In this document: piece by piece, positions 46,351-56,598 of the stretch
How the letters are laid out: every line of letters begins with the position of its first letter
How positions within the stretch are numbered: the stretch's first letter is position 1
Assembly: GCA_030068075.1 (NCBI GenBank)
Contig: CM057826.1
Span: 71,521,312-71,585,311, forward strand
DNA length: 64,000 bases
DNA from: Paguma larvata
Lineage: Eukaryota; Chordata; Mammalia; Carnivora; Viverridae
Reading direction: 5' to 3'
Translations under genes and position numbers: made by a program
The notes under the pieces: model-generated
Database searches by the model: none
Seen by the model: the letters and a program-made list of their open reading frames with translations, nothing else
What the model was told of the DNA's origin: nothing

Positions 46351-47184
46351 AAGACTGGGATAATCTTAAGCTATATATACTGGAGTGTTCTATCTACCTT
46401 TGCTGGGCCCAAAGTTAAATTTCCTCTAAATTTATGTTGACTCATGTCAGGTTAACTGTGGAGCACCCAGGGGTCTGGTTCAGAGCACTAGAAGTGCTTC
46501 ATAAAAACCCATGCTCAACAAATACTGGAATTCTACAGAAATCAGCCAATAAATACACCATTATGAACAGGATGATCAAGGGCTGGGTACCTCGCTCTCC
46601 CTGACGAGTACCTTCCTTCTGAATACTTCCATGACACTGTAATGCCCCATGTACCTGCCAAGCATTTTAGCTCTAGCAGCAAAGTGAAACCCAAAATACA
46701 GGAACATCTTAACTCTTGAGAAGCCAGATGTGAACATGGGAGATAAGCGATCAAAAATACAAGGTGACATCTCCTTACACTGGTGACCCTGGCCCGCTAA
46801 TCACTAGATTTTTATCACTAGTTATGATTAGCACAGAGATGAAAGAAGGAGACTGAAGAGTTAACACCTAAGACTGATTTAGAATACACATGTGGTAGAG
46901 CCCCTTTACATGGAGCTGAGCAAAAAAATCCCAAGTGATCTCTCAAGGAGTTTTCTCCTTAGAAGCTTCCTGATATAGAAAGGAAAACAGTCTGTACTTA
47001 AACCAAAATGGTAAAAAATTTAAACCTTACTATGTACCAATTGGGAGAGGAGGAAAATGAGGTGGAATGAAGTGAACAGAGAATTCGTTGCAAGTTTCCG
47101 CAGGACTGCTCTACTTTAAAATCGTAAGGCTGTTCAAGATTTTCTGAATGAGGTTCCATTCCCCCTCTCCAGTTGTATCTGCTT
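46351..47184. other. Unassigned sequence
   Basis: No gene or repeat recognised. Overlapping minus-strand frames of 64-70 codons at 46,542-46,770 are unsupported. Confidence 0.45.
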
Positions 47185-47372
47185 CAACAGGGCTTCTGAA
47201 TCAGAATGACATGCTGCAAAGGATTGGAGGGTGGGTGCTTACTAAAAACTCATATTCCTGTGCCCTCACTCAGAATCTGAATCTCTAAAGCGAGGCCCTA
47301 AATCTACATTTTTAGCAGGTTACCCAGTGATATTTTCAGCATTCTCAAGTTTGAGAACCCCTGTGCTACGCT
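47185..47372 (+). mobile_element. MER5A-like hAT DNA-transposon relic
   Basis: GGGTGGGTGCTTACTAAAAA, ACTCATATTCCTGTGCCC, CACTCAGAATCTGAATCTCT, AAATCTACATTTTTAGCAGG, TTACCCAGTGATATTTTCAG and CAAGTTTGAGAACCCCTGTG give the MER5A landmarks in order, including the terminal GAGAACC. Confidence 0.82.
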
Positions 47373-48715
47373 CTGAAGTCCTTGAATTTTACATTACATT
47401 TACATTTTCACATGAAGTCCAGCTCAGAACTTGAGCCAAATTATTTGCCACAGAATGCCAAATTATTAAGGCTACCTCCATGGGAAGTACACTGACTTTT
47501 CCCAATTATAATGTAACTCCTTTCCTTTGATAAGAAAGTGAGCAAAGAAAGGGATAGTTACTGAAACATGTCAGGAAGAGTCTCTACATTTAACACAGTA
47601 AAGCAATAAACATCTTCCAAAACTCTGAAGTAAAAAAATTCTTCACTTTCCAAGTCTTCCTGGGTGGTCAAGGAACAGACCCAGCATCTCAGCATGATGT
47701 TTCCTTGGGCAATTTGCTACATCTCTGCTTCTCCCAATGAGATATGAGGGAATTGGATAGAGGATCTCGCAGCTGTCTATCTTCAAACAAAGGGCAGACA
47801 CTTTTGGAACTGTAAGAGATCTTTGTCTCTACTTCATCTTTGCTTTCCTTTATTGGTATTACCTAATTTATCAAACTTTATTTAAATACTAAGCTCAATT
47901 TCCTTTGGGTTCACTAATATAAATGTTTCCTTACCCCGTTTTTAAAACATCAGTAATAGTAATATTAACAATAACAAATTCGACACCGCACAATGCTCTT
48001 TTCTACCTGCATTTCATTTCTGCAGAGATTCTAATTTAACTTAACACAGCATGTGCTTCCTGCTCTCCACGCGCTACCCTCCTCTTCTAAGTTATATTTG
48101 ATCAATTCTGGGTCAAATAAGGTGATGGCATTCCAACAGAGCTTGTATTTAAAGATAATTACTTTAGTAATGAAGTTCTTTTATATCTACTGGACTCAAA
48201 ACCTTGACAGATTATGTCCAGTGATCACCAAGACCATGAATACTACCTGTGAATGTCAACAACCTACTTACTGTGTGCTTGGGGAAATGAAAAGTTGGTT
48301 TCGCTGGACATGAGGTTTGGATGTTTCTATCTCAGAATTTTAGCCTAAAGGATTCCAATATTTATCCATGTGTATGTATACAAATATAGATAGAAACAGA
48401 TTTACTCTTCAATGTTTTCAACACAGGGAAAGAAGTAAAAGTGTGAACAACTTGCAATAGCACTGAGACTACCTTAAATGATCATAACTAAAGCAGTTTA
48501 GTTTCAAGATGCTAGCGAACTATTCATTTACAATGACTACCCAGCAACCAAGTCTGTAAACTTTCATCCTTGCAGCCCTATGGAAGTTGAGTGCGAATTT
48601 GAAGTGATATATGTACAATACCGAAACTGCTGCTTTACAACATAATTCTTCTTATGCCTTATGTAACTTTTAAAAATTAATGACCAAAGAATATAGTTCA
48701 AAAACCATGCCATTC
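47373..48715. other. Unassigned sequence
   Basis: AT-rich. An 86-codon frame (48,053-48,313) has no splice context or recognisable motif. No repeat identified. Confidence 0.45.
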
Positions 48716-48732
48716 AGAATCAAGGATGACAG

Positions 48733-48975
48733 GGTCACATGGGTGGGCTCATTTGGTTGAGCTTCGGACTCTTGATTTCATCTCAGGTCATGATCCCAAG
48801 GTGGTAGGATCAAGCCCCGCATTGGACTCTGCACGGAACGATGAGGGTGGAGCCTGCTTAGGATTCTCACTCTCTGCCCCTCTCCCCTGCTCATGCTCAC
48901 TCTCTCTTTCCTTCTCTCTCTCTCTCACACACACTAAAATTTAAAAAAATAAATTTTTTTAACTTTTAAAAATCA
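48733..48975 (+). repeat. Can-SINE
   Basis: GGTCACATGGGTGGGCTCAT, CATCTCAGGTCATGATCCCA, AAGCCCCGCATTGGACTCTG, GGTGGAGCCTGCTTAGGATT, a TC tract ending in CACACACAC, and an A/T tail. Imperfect duplication AATCAAGGATGACAG / AATCAGGAATGACAG. Confidence 0.93.
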
Positions 48976-49061
48976 AAATCAGGAATGACAGAAGACAGGT
49001 TTGTACACTTCCAAGAGTAAATGGACATTTTAGAATTTTCTTTTCTCTCGATATTTTTTAA

Positions 49062-49283
49062 TTGTTTAAAATGTTTGTTTGTTTATTTATTTATTTATTT
49101 ATTTATTTTGAGAGAAAGAAAAAGTGAGCATACAAGCAGGGGGAGGGGCAGAAAGATAGGAGAAAGAGAATCCCAAGCAGGCTTCCCGCTGATAGTGAGG
49201 ACCCTGACTCAACTGTGAGATCATGACCTGAGCCGAAATCAAAAGTCCCATGTGCAACCAACTGAGCCCATCCAGGAAACCTT
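49062..49283 (-). repeat. Can-SINE, antisense, with (TTTA)n tail
   Basis: GTTTATTTATTTATTTATTT tail, a purine tract, CCAAGCAGGCTTCCCGCTGA, TGAGATCATGACCTGAGCCG and AACCAACTGAGCCCATCCAG. It has lost part of the GAGCCCC region. It lies about 85 bp from the sense SINE at 48,733, making an inverted pair. Confidence 0.92.
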
Positions 49284-49509
49284 CCCTGAATATTTTTAAA
49301 CTTGAACTTTCCATAGTATGTTTTCCATGTATAACTTTTCTTTAAACATTTAGTACAGACAACATAGGATTTCTGTTAAAATCAGGGATGTAAAGCCATA
49401 AGAAATACATTAAGATTTCTTTCAAATTCTACAGAAAATTGGAGCCAATTGGTATTAAAGATATTAAAGAGAGACAGTATGTTACCCTACAAGTTAAGCA
49501 TTTAAACAT

Positions 49510-49562
49510 CTGAATTTTTTTTCTTTCTTTTTTATAATTGAAGTATCATTGACATATTTAAT
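49510..49562 (-). repeat. L1 3'-end fragment, antisense
   Basis: TTTTTTATAATTGAAGTATC and ATTGACATATTT match the reverse complement of an L1 3' end. Very short. Confidence 0.55.
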
Positions 49563-50154
49563 CTCCTTCTAGAATTCTAATAGTGACCATTGTCTACCAT
49601 TTTATGACTCTTTCTCTTCTTATCGGTAATAGATGATTGCTTTTGAATGTTCCAAGAAAAATATTTCAGCTTAATAATACAAAAGAGAATTTTTAAGTAA
49701 TTTGTCAGAAAAGTGGCATCAGTAAATTTTTCTAACAATACCTTTAAAAGAAATCTGTACCATCTAATAGTTTCCTCAGAATAATGGTGTCACTATGTAA
49801 TTTTTCAGTAGAAAGATATTGTTAGCATTTCCTGTTTATATTTTTCCTCCTTATCCTGTGAATTATAGTAATGAGTTAAAGCCCAGTTAAAAAAAGATCT
49901 ATAAAATCCAATATAAAGGTCTCAAATGTGATAGGATTCAATTGATATATAAGAGCAATACAGTAACTTTTCTGAGCTTTAGTACCAATTTTGCAGAGAA
50001 CAAATAAACATTTATGAAAAATATAAATCCAGGAAATCTATAGTGGAATGGATACCTAAATGTGCATCCCAAGGTCGAGTGGTGGTATATTTCATTTGTG
50101 AATAAAACCATATCTATGCATAAGTGTAAAAAAAAAAAACTAAAATGCTTAGAA
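49563..50154. other. Unassigned sequence
   Basis: AT-rich, nothing recognised. Confidence 0.5.
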
Positions 50155-51265
50155 TTTTTTCAAAGTGGAATGAGAGGCCATTAGAGAGTTTTAAACAGGA
50201 TGACATGATTTAATTTATATACTTAAAAAACCTGCATCCTATATGAATAATGAAAGGATATAAATATAGAAGAAAAGCAGTAAGAAAGATATTGCAGTAG
50301 TCTAGATTTTAAATATATTTAATATATACTTATTATGAATATATGAATGTAGTTTTTAAATATGGACTACATATGCATGTATATACACTTCGACACACAG
50401 ATACACACATATAGAGAGAGAGAAAGAGGGAGGTTTTCATTTGGGTAGTAGCAAGAAGAAAATAAATGGACATATTAAGGCTAAGATAGTTAGAAATAGT
50501 GTAGGGCAAACTGCCTGATGGTTTTGATGAGGAAAATAAATTAAAGAGAAGCGTCAAAATTGATACCTAGGTATGTGATTTGAGCTAGATGGTGAAGCTG
50601 TTGGCTGAGATTGGAAAGATTTGGGATTCAGAGGAATAATTGAAGAAGGCAGAGAACATCAAGAGGTCATTTTGGGACATGAAAAATTTGAGATTCCAAC
50701 TACACACCCAAGTAGATATGTCAGTTTGGCAGTTGGATATTTAAGCTTGGACTTTTGGAAAGAAGTCAGAAGTGGAATTATGAATTTTAGAATCATCTAT
50801 ATAGACAGGTTTAAAACCGCGAAAATGACCGAGATTTCCTAGGGAGAGAGGTAATGAAAAAGCACAAAGAACCCTGAGGATGCCAAACATTAGAAACTCA
50901 ACAAGGGAAGACCCGGCAAAGTGTCTAAGAGAGAATGGTCAATGGAGTAAGACAAGGACCAGGAGAGTGTAGCACCATGGAATCTAAAGAAAGGAGTAGA
51001 GTTAAGAAGAATAGAATGATGGTGTCAAATTCTGTGAAAAATGTGAATAACATGACCAAAGAGAAGTGACTCCTGGCTTTGGCAATATGGATGTCATTGG
51101 TGACAGGAGCCAAAGTGCTCCCAACAGGGTGGGAATTTAAGAGACTGCTTGGAGTGGGTTTGGAAAATGATGTGAGATGAGACAGAAGAATCAGAATAGA
51201 TAGACCACTCCTTCAAGGTGTGTTGCTGTAAAGGGAACAGAGGCATGTGACCGTAGATGGAGTAG
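50155..51265 (+). repeat. Ancient interspersed repeat (ATTCATTCAA family), long 3' portion
   Basis: The best-preserved copy in the window. In order: GGCCATTAGAGAGTTTTAAA, CAGGATGACATGATTTAATT, AGATATTGCAGTAGTCTAGA, AGATATGTCAGTTTGGCAGT, TGGATATTTAAGCTTGG, ACCAGGAGAGTGTAGCACCA, GGTGTCAAATTCTGTGAAAA, GGATGTCATTGGTGACAGGA and GTGTTGCTGTAAAGGGAACA. An AT-rich insertion lies at about 50,300-50,420. I do not commit to a family name. Confidence 0.7.
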
Positions 51266-52076
51266 TCAGGGAACGTCGGTCCTCTGACATGAGAATGATG
51301 TAACAGAAGACAGAAATTGACACTCCATGAGAGGAGGGGAATGGTTGCAGAAAAATGGTCACTGGGCCCGCTTCATCTTCCAGATAAGAGAGATCTGATA
51401 ATATATGGTACAAACCAAAGAAGTTGGCAATTTTAGTATTGGAAAGCAGAGAGAATTTCAGTCGGCTTCTGTTTCTTCTGATCATGTGTCCAGATCATCA
51501 AGAAGAACGTGGGAAGAAGAGATGGGATAGGAGGTTAGAAAAAGAACCAAGTGTGAAATACTTGTTTTAGAGATAGGAAATATGCAAATATTATTAAATC
51601 ATTGTAGGAAAGCTTTGAAATGATTGTGATGTCTCTATGTGAAATTAAAATTCTAAACCATGTGTAAGGAAACCCAACAATATTCTGATTTTCCCAGTGA
51701 TAACTGCTCTGAAATTTTTTGAAGTATCAAACATCAAATTCTTTAATCTTTTAAAACTTTGGTGCCTCTGCTTTCTGGTGTCCAAAGCAAGCAATCTCCC
51801 TATGAATAAATTTATTAGGAACACCTTCTCCCACTCTTCATTTTGCTCAAGGTCAGTTTATACCATGTCATTGTAGCTATACCCTGTTTAACGAGCAAAT
51901 GAGGGAAATGTTTCCTGCCATTTAAGTAAAGAATTTATAGCACCCCCTACAGATATACCACACCCCTTATATATCAATTATATCACTACCATCGACTTAG
52001 GTGCCTCTTATGGAAGTGCAGTATAAGAAATAACTAGTGGGGGAGATGAGCAGTGCATTTATTTTGAAATTGATCT
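51266..52076. other. Unassigned sequence
   Basis: The first 200 bp may be a further decayed part of the preceding repeat. The rest is unassigned. Confidence 0.45.
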
Positions 52077-52305
52077 GGGGGCACCTGGGTGGCTCAGTCA
52101 ATTAGGTGTCTAACTCTTGATTTCAGCTCAAGTTATGGTTTCAGAGTTTGTGGGATTGAGCCCTATGTGGGGCTCTGTGCTGACAGTACATGGAGCCTGC
52201 TTGGGATTCTCTCTCTCTGTCTCTCTGCCCCTGCCCCACTTGTGTGCATGCAAGCTTGCACGTGCATGTTCGCTTTCTCAAAATAAATAAACTTTTAAAA
52301 AGGTC
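52077..52305 (+). repeat. Can-SINE
   Basis: GGGGGCACCTGGGTGGCTCA, TGATTTCAGCTCAAGTTATG, GTGGGGCTCTGTGCTGACAG, ATGGAGCCTGCTTGGGATTC, a TC tract, a GTGCATGCAAGCTTGCACGT palindromic stretch and AAAATAAATAAACTTTTAAA. Confidence 0.95.
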
Positions 52306-52924
52306 TTCTTAAAATACCTTTTTGTTAATGATCAAAAATTTAATACACAGTAAAGGGAAAGAATACATTCAGAAATAATAAGAAGGCACATTATTAAAAA
52401 CAGAATTTGATACAAATTGAGCTACCCATCTAATTCACTTAGTCATACATATTTATTAGGTGCCTATTATGTGTCAGGCAATGTGCCTGAATATTCAATA
52501 TTCAACAGTACATTTAATTTCCTGGATCAAAGTTGTCATGCTCTGAGCTAAAGTGCAAACTGATATAAAATTTGCTCTGTATGATCAGAAGCAATCTCAG
52601 GGCACCTATATACCTCACATATCTGCTCAGGGTTAGCCTACCTCCTAACAGCCTCAGTCCTAGTCCTCAATTTGCCACTATGATAAAGGAAGCAAGGATT
52701 CTGTGAGTATCAGTTTTTCCCCTGCAAAATAGCTCCAAGAGTTTATGGTTTGATCAGCTTTATCTAACCATTCATTTGCAGCTCTGATGTGACAGATATT
52801 CTCCCAATGTCAGGCAGTGCTCAATACGAATGTGTGTATCTAACAGATATGTATATATTCCCCAATATAAGGTTAAGAATGATGCAATTTGACTGGAGCC
52901 ATTTATCGCAGATTTCAGTTGTTT
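52306..52924. other. Unassigned sequence with a possible old repeat
   Basis: CATATTTATTAGGTGCCTAT and TATGTGTCAGGCAATGTGCC (about 52,445-52,490) resemble the start of an old ATTCATTCAA- or MIR-type element. The rest is unassigned. Confidence 0.45.
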
Positions 52925-53095
52925 CTTCAAGACAATTCTGTAAGGTGAAATTTGCTACCATTTCCATCTCAGAGGCAAAGGAAACTCAGCCGCACAGAAA
53001 TTGCATGACCTGCCCTGAGTAAACAGCAGAGTCAGACCACAACCCAGATCCTCGGAGTCAAAGCCCAGAGTACTCTCTACTGAACACAGTGCAGC
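52925..53095 (-). repeat. MIR relic
   Basis: CATTTCCATCTCAGAGGCAA, AGGAAACTCAGCCGCACAGA, TTGCATGACCTGCCCTGAGT, AACAGCAGAGTCAGACCACA and ACCCAGATCCTCGGAGTCAA follow the complement of MIR. Confidence 0.82.
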
Positions 53096-55443
53096 CACCT
53101 ACATTTTGCTGTTCAAAATATATGGGAGCATAGAGACATAATCAATAGCCCAGTCAAGTGTTTTTGAGGCATTTTTTAAAATTAGAAAACCCAATATGTG
53201 TAAGACAGGGATTTAAAAAAGGAAAGATATTAATTACGTGTTTGTAATCCTCTCCCCAACCCAACCCCCATGTTGGCCTTCTAAGAATAAAGGATTATTG
53301 CTTGCTTAGTCAGCCATAGGAACTTAATTGTGCCTACTGGGGGAGAGAATAGAAAGGATAATTGGAACATGCCAAAAGAGTGTCAATTGCTCTGTATAAA
53401 AAAGGTTGCCTCAGGAAAAAGAATTTTCAGAAAATTATGAGATTTTGAGAGCTTCTAGAGGAAAAGTGATTTGAAATCATCACATACTATGATATATGGG
53501 AATTTGAGGAGAGAGACGAGTTAAGAAGAATTTAAATTTTTGCCATAGCTGGCCACCAAACAGCCCCATTTTTTTTTTTTTTTTGAGTTACCTGTAAAAC
53601 AGATAAAAGTTGAGCTGCTCCGCTGAGGTATCCAAAGGCACAGTCTACCTAATACACTCAAAACAAACTGCTTCAGAGTGAAGCTATTGCTCTTCACATC
53701 TCTGCAGACAGTTTAATCCTCTAAAAGGAAAGCAACTGAATCAGGCTTAGCTCTCAGCACAGGCAGGAAACTATTGAGGTGCTAGTGCGGAAGTTACAGG
53801 GCTGTGTCTCTCCCAAGTATCTTCCCTAATACTTTTTATTGGTTAAGACATCATCCACAGGGAAAATACCATTTGTTTCACAAGAAAGGTACAGAATTTA
53901 TCTTCTACAAATAACTGATGCCTCTACAAAGACTATAGAGCGTGTATCTAATCTTATATTTAAATATAGTGTGTACGGCGATAATGTAATGATGGCGAAC
54001 CATCTCCCTACTCCACTTAATTTAGCAGGGCTACAAATATGATGATAATAAATTCAGGTCAACTTCACTCACACGCAAAAAAATAGGTATTTCTATTAGG
54101 CTAAGAAAAGTTGGAATATAAAAATAATCAATTAAGCAGAATATGATTTTATAAGTTACATCCTAAATATCTACACATATGAAAAAAATGTATGTTTGAA
54201 TATTCACATGGTATATAATAATGTACTAAATAGTTGGGACAGAAGAAAACTGGTGGAATAGAATTAAAGAGGATGGAAAATATAATTATGGCCATAAAAT
54301 ATATTTGAAGGAGAATACTATCAGATACCAGAGAAAGATACTATGCCAGCAAGGTGGCAAATGAGTTAAGTTAGTAATTTTACTAAAGCTAATTCTAAAT
54401 AGAAAATAATTTCACATTTTATGCTTTTAAAGGACAGTGAAAGCTGAAGATGCTCAGCTCCCCAAAATGAGGAGGAAAAGAAGAAAATGCTATAAAAAAT
54501 GGAAAATACTGAATCCCATAGTATGTAAGTCTGATTCACCGGTTTTATAAGTATGTATAAAATGAACAACCCAGCTACATATTTTGTTTTTTTAATCACA
54601 GAATGTCTATAAAACTAGGAAGACAAATGCATATAAATGTAATAAAATGACTTAGAAGTTTGATCAGTTGTTACTATGTATAAACATCTGCATTCATTAT
54701 TAATGGCATACGTTGTAAATAAAAATTTAAATAAAAATATTTATATATTCAGACAAAGACTATTAAGAACCCTATTCTTAGAATCTGTTATCAATGGATT
54801 ATTATATAACTATCTCAGTTCTGTCTTGATACTCGTAGAAATTGAACTACAGTCAGTAGAAAGAGGCTATACACTGTAAAATTATAAAATTGAAAAGAGC
54901 TATATAAACTGAACCATTCTTGGCGGGAGGGTGTTATTTTAATAATAAATTGTAATCTATAGTTTTGGAAGGCAGTCTACCAGTATACAAATCGCTATAG
55001 TATGCATGCTGTATTATTAATGGGCTTTGGAGAGACATGTTTCCACGTCTTTTCTTCCATGCTTTCTGCATTACAGCTCTAAGATTGCAAACAGGCCACT
55101 GGGAAGTACTTCAGTACTTGCCGTAAGAAAAGCCATTCCCTCGGACTAGAAGAGAGGCAAATGGGAACTCAGTGGACCCCAGTGTGCTTGAGAACCTAAA
55201 GTTGGAAAGTTGTGATTCCTAAATCCACAATTCCTTATTCCATTCTGAAACAGCAATTCTATTTCTGCACACCATACTTCTATGTCACCTCTAGCCAAAC
55301 TTTGGTAGGATATTATTCTTTTTCTGGTTAAGGATAATTTAATTATTTACTCTTTATATAAATATTTTTATAAATATCTTTACTAAAATATGTAAGTATA
55401 TATGAAATCATAGCTAAATTGAGAAAGCATTTTAAATCATTAG
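53096..55443. other. Unassigned sequence
   Basis: AT-rich, about 2.3 kb, with a T tract at 53,569-53,584. No gene or repeat recognised. If the gene at 56.6 kb has upstream exons, some of this may be intronic. Confidence 0.45.
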
Positions 55444-55645
55444 AGGGGCGCCTGCCTGGGTGGTTCAGTTCATTAAGTGTTTGACTTTGGCTCAGGTCAT
55501 GATCTCACTATTAGTGAGTTCGAGCCCTGTGTCAGCACAGAGCCTGGAGCCTGCTTCAGATTCTGTGTCTCCCTCTCTCTGTCCCCTTCCCCCGTTCATG
55601 CTCTGCCTCTCTCTCTCAAAAATGAATAAACATTTAAAAAATTTA
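55444..55645 (+). repeat. Can-SINE, feliform type, with short internal deletion
   Basis: GGGGCGCCTGCCTGGGTGGT, TTTGGCTCAGGTCATGATCT, GAGTTCGAGCCCTGTGTCAG joins early to CACAGAGCCTGGAGCCTGC (the GGGCTCTGTGCTGA part is lost), then a TC-rich stretch and CTCAAAAATGAATAAACATT. Confidence 0.95.
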
Positions 55646-56598
55646 ATAATTATAATCTTTTCCAATTTTTAGCTTAATCAACTTATTAAAATTATCTGTG
55701 TGGAGACCTAGTTCACCACTATGTATTTGTGACCCATTTCTTTCTTCTCCTTTCCCAGTACTCTCTTTCAGATGTACTATGAGATCTTCGCATTTTGTCT
55801 ACTGTTCTTTACATAAGATCTGCTACCTCATGCTCAAGTTCACAAATTTTTCAAGCAAAACATTCTAAAATTATAAAGTAGAGAGTAAAGGTTGAAGCTG
55901 GCAGTTCTTGGGCCAAAGCTGGTCCCTAAATATATTGGCCTCCATCTATAGAGGGTTTTTTTTAAATGTGAGACAATTCTTAGAAATTAGGAGATTTCAC
56001 AATATAATAAATCCAGACTCTAGTTCTTCTCCTGGAAAATGATAGCATCTGGCAATACTAGGACACCTTCTCTGTCCTACTGGAGAAAAAAAAAAAAAAG
56101 TCCTACTCTGGGCAAAGGTAACTATCGGACCTGTTTAGAAGGCTGTCTAAAACCAATACTTGGATCTTATTTGTTGTACCTCCTCAAATTAGATAAAGCT
56201 TGATTTAGCCTGTAGCATTATAATGCCATGTTCGAATACTTGAACATTGTAACTTACTCTTTATCAACAAGTCTCAAAATTTATTTGCATAAGTTTGCTC
56301 TGAAATTTTCATTTCACTCATTTCGGAAGTCTCTGTTTTAGAATAAAATCTAATTACATTCTTATTTCCTAGAACTACCTAGTAATATTCTGCATTCTAA
56401 GATAACTGATTTAAAATATTTATTAGAAATGAATTTTTTCGGAACATATCTTTACACACTAGGAAGGAATGAAAAATGTTCCTCAAATTACAAAGCATAT
56501 GCATGGAATTGTACCTGAGCATTTGCATCCCATCTGCTCTCCAAATGGACACAGAAAATCTTTTTGTTTTTACTTTCTTTTTTTTTCTTCTTGTTTAG
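55646..56598. other. Presumed intron upstream of the large exon
   Basis: AT-rich, no repeat recognised. It ends with a pyrimidine run of about 30 bases (about 56,562-56,596) and TTTAG at 56,594-56,598. Open frame continues upstream of the acceptor by chance as far as 56,469, where the translated pyrimidine tract gives a run of Phe, Leu and Ser. Confidence 0.6.

Noticed and set aside
56469..56598. Open frame upstream of the large exon starting with ATG at 56,469
   Set aside because: The translated part includes a pyrimidine tract (Phe/Leu/Ser run) followed by TTTAG, so it is intron and acceptor rather than coding sequence.
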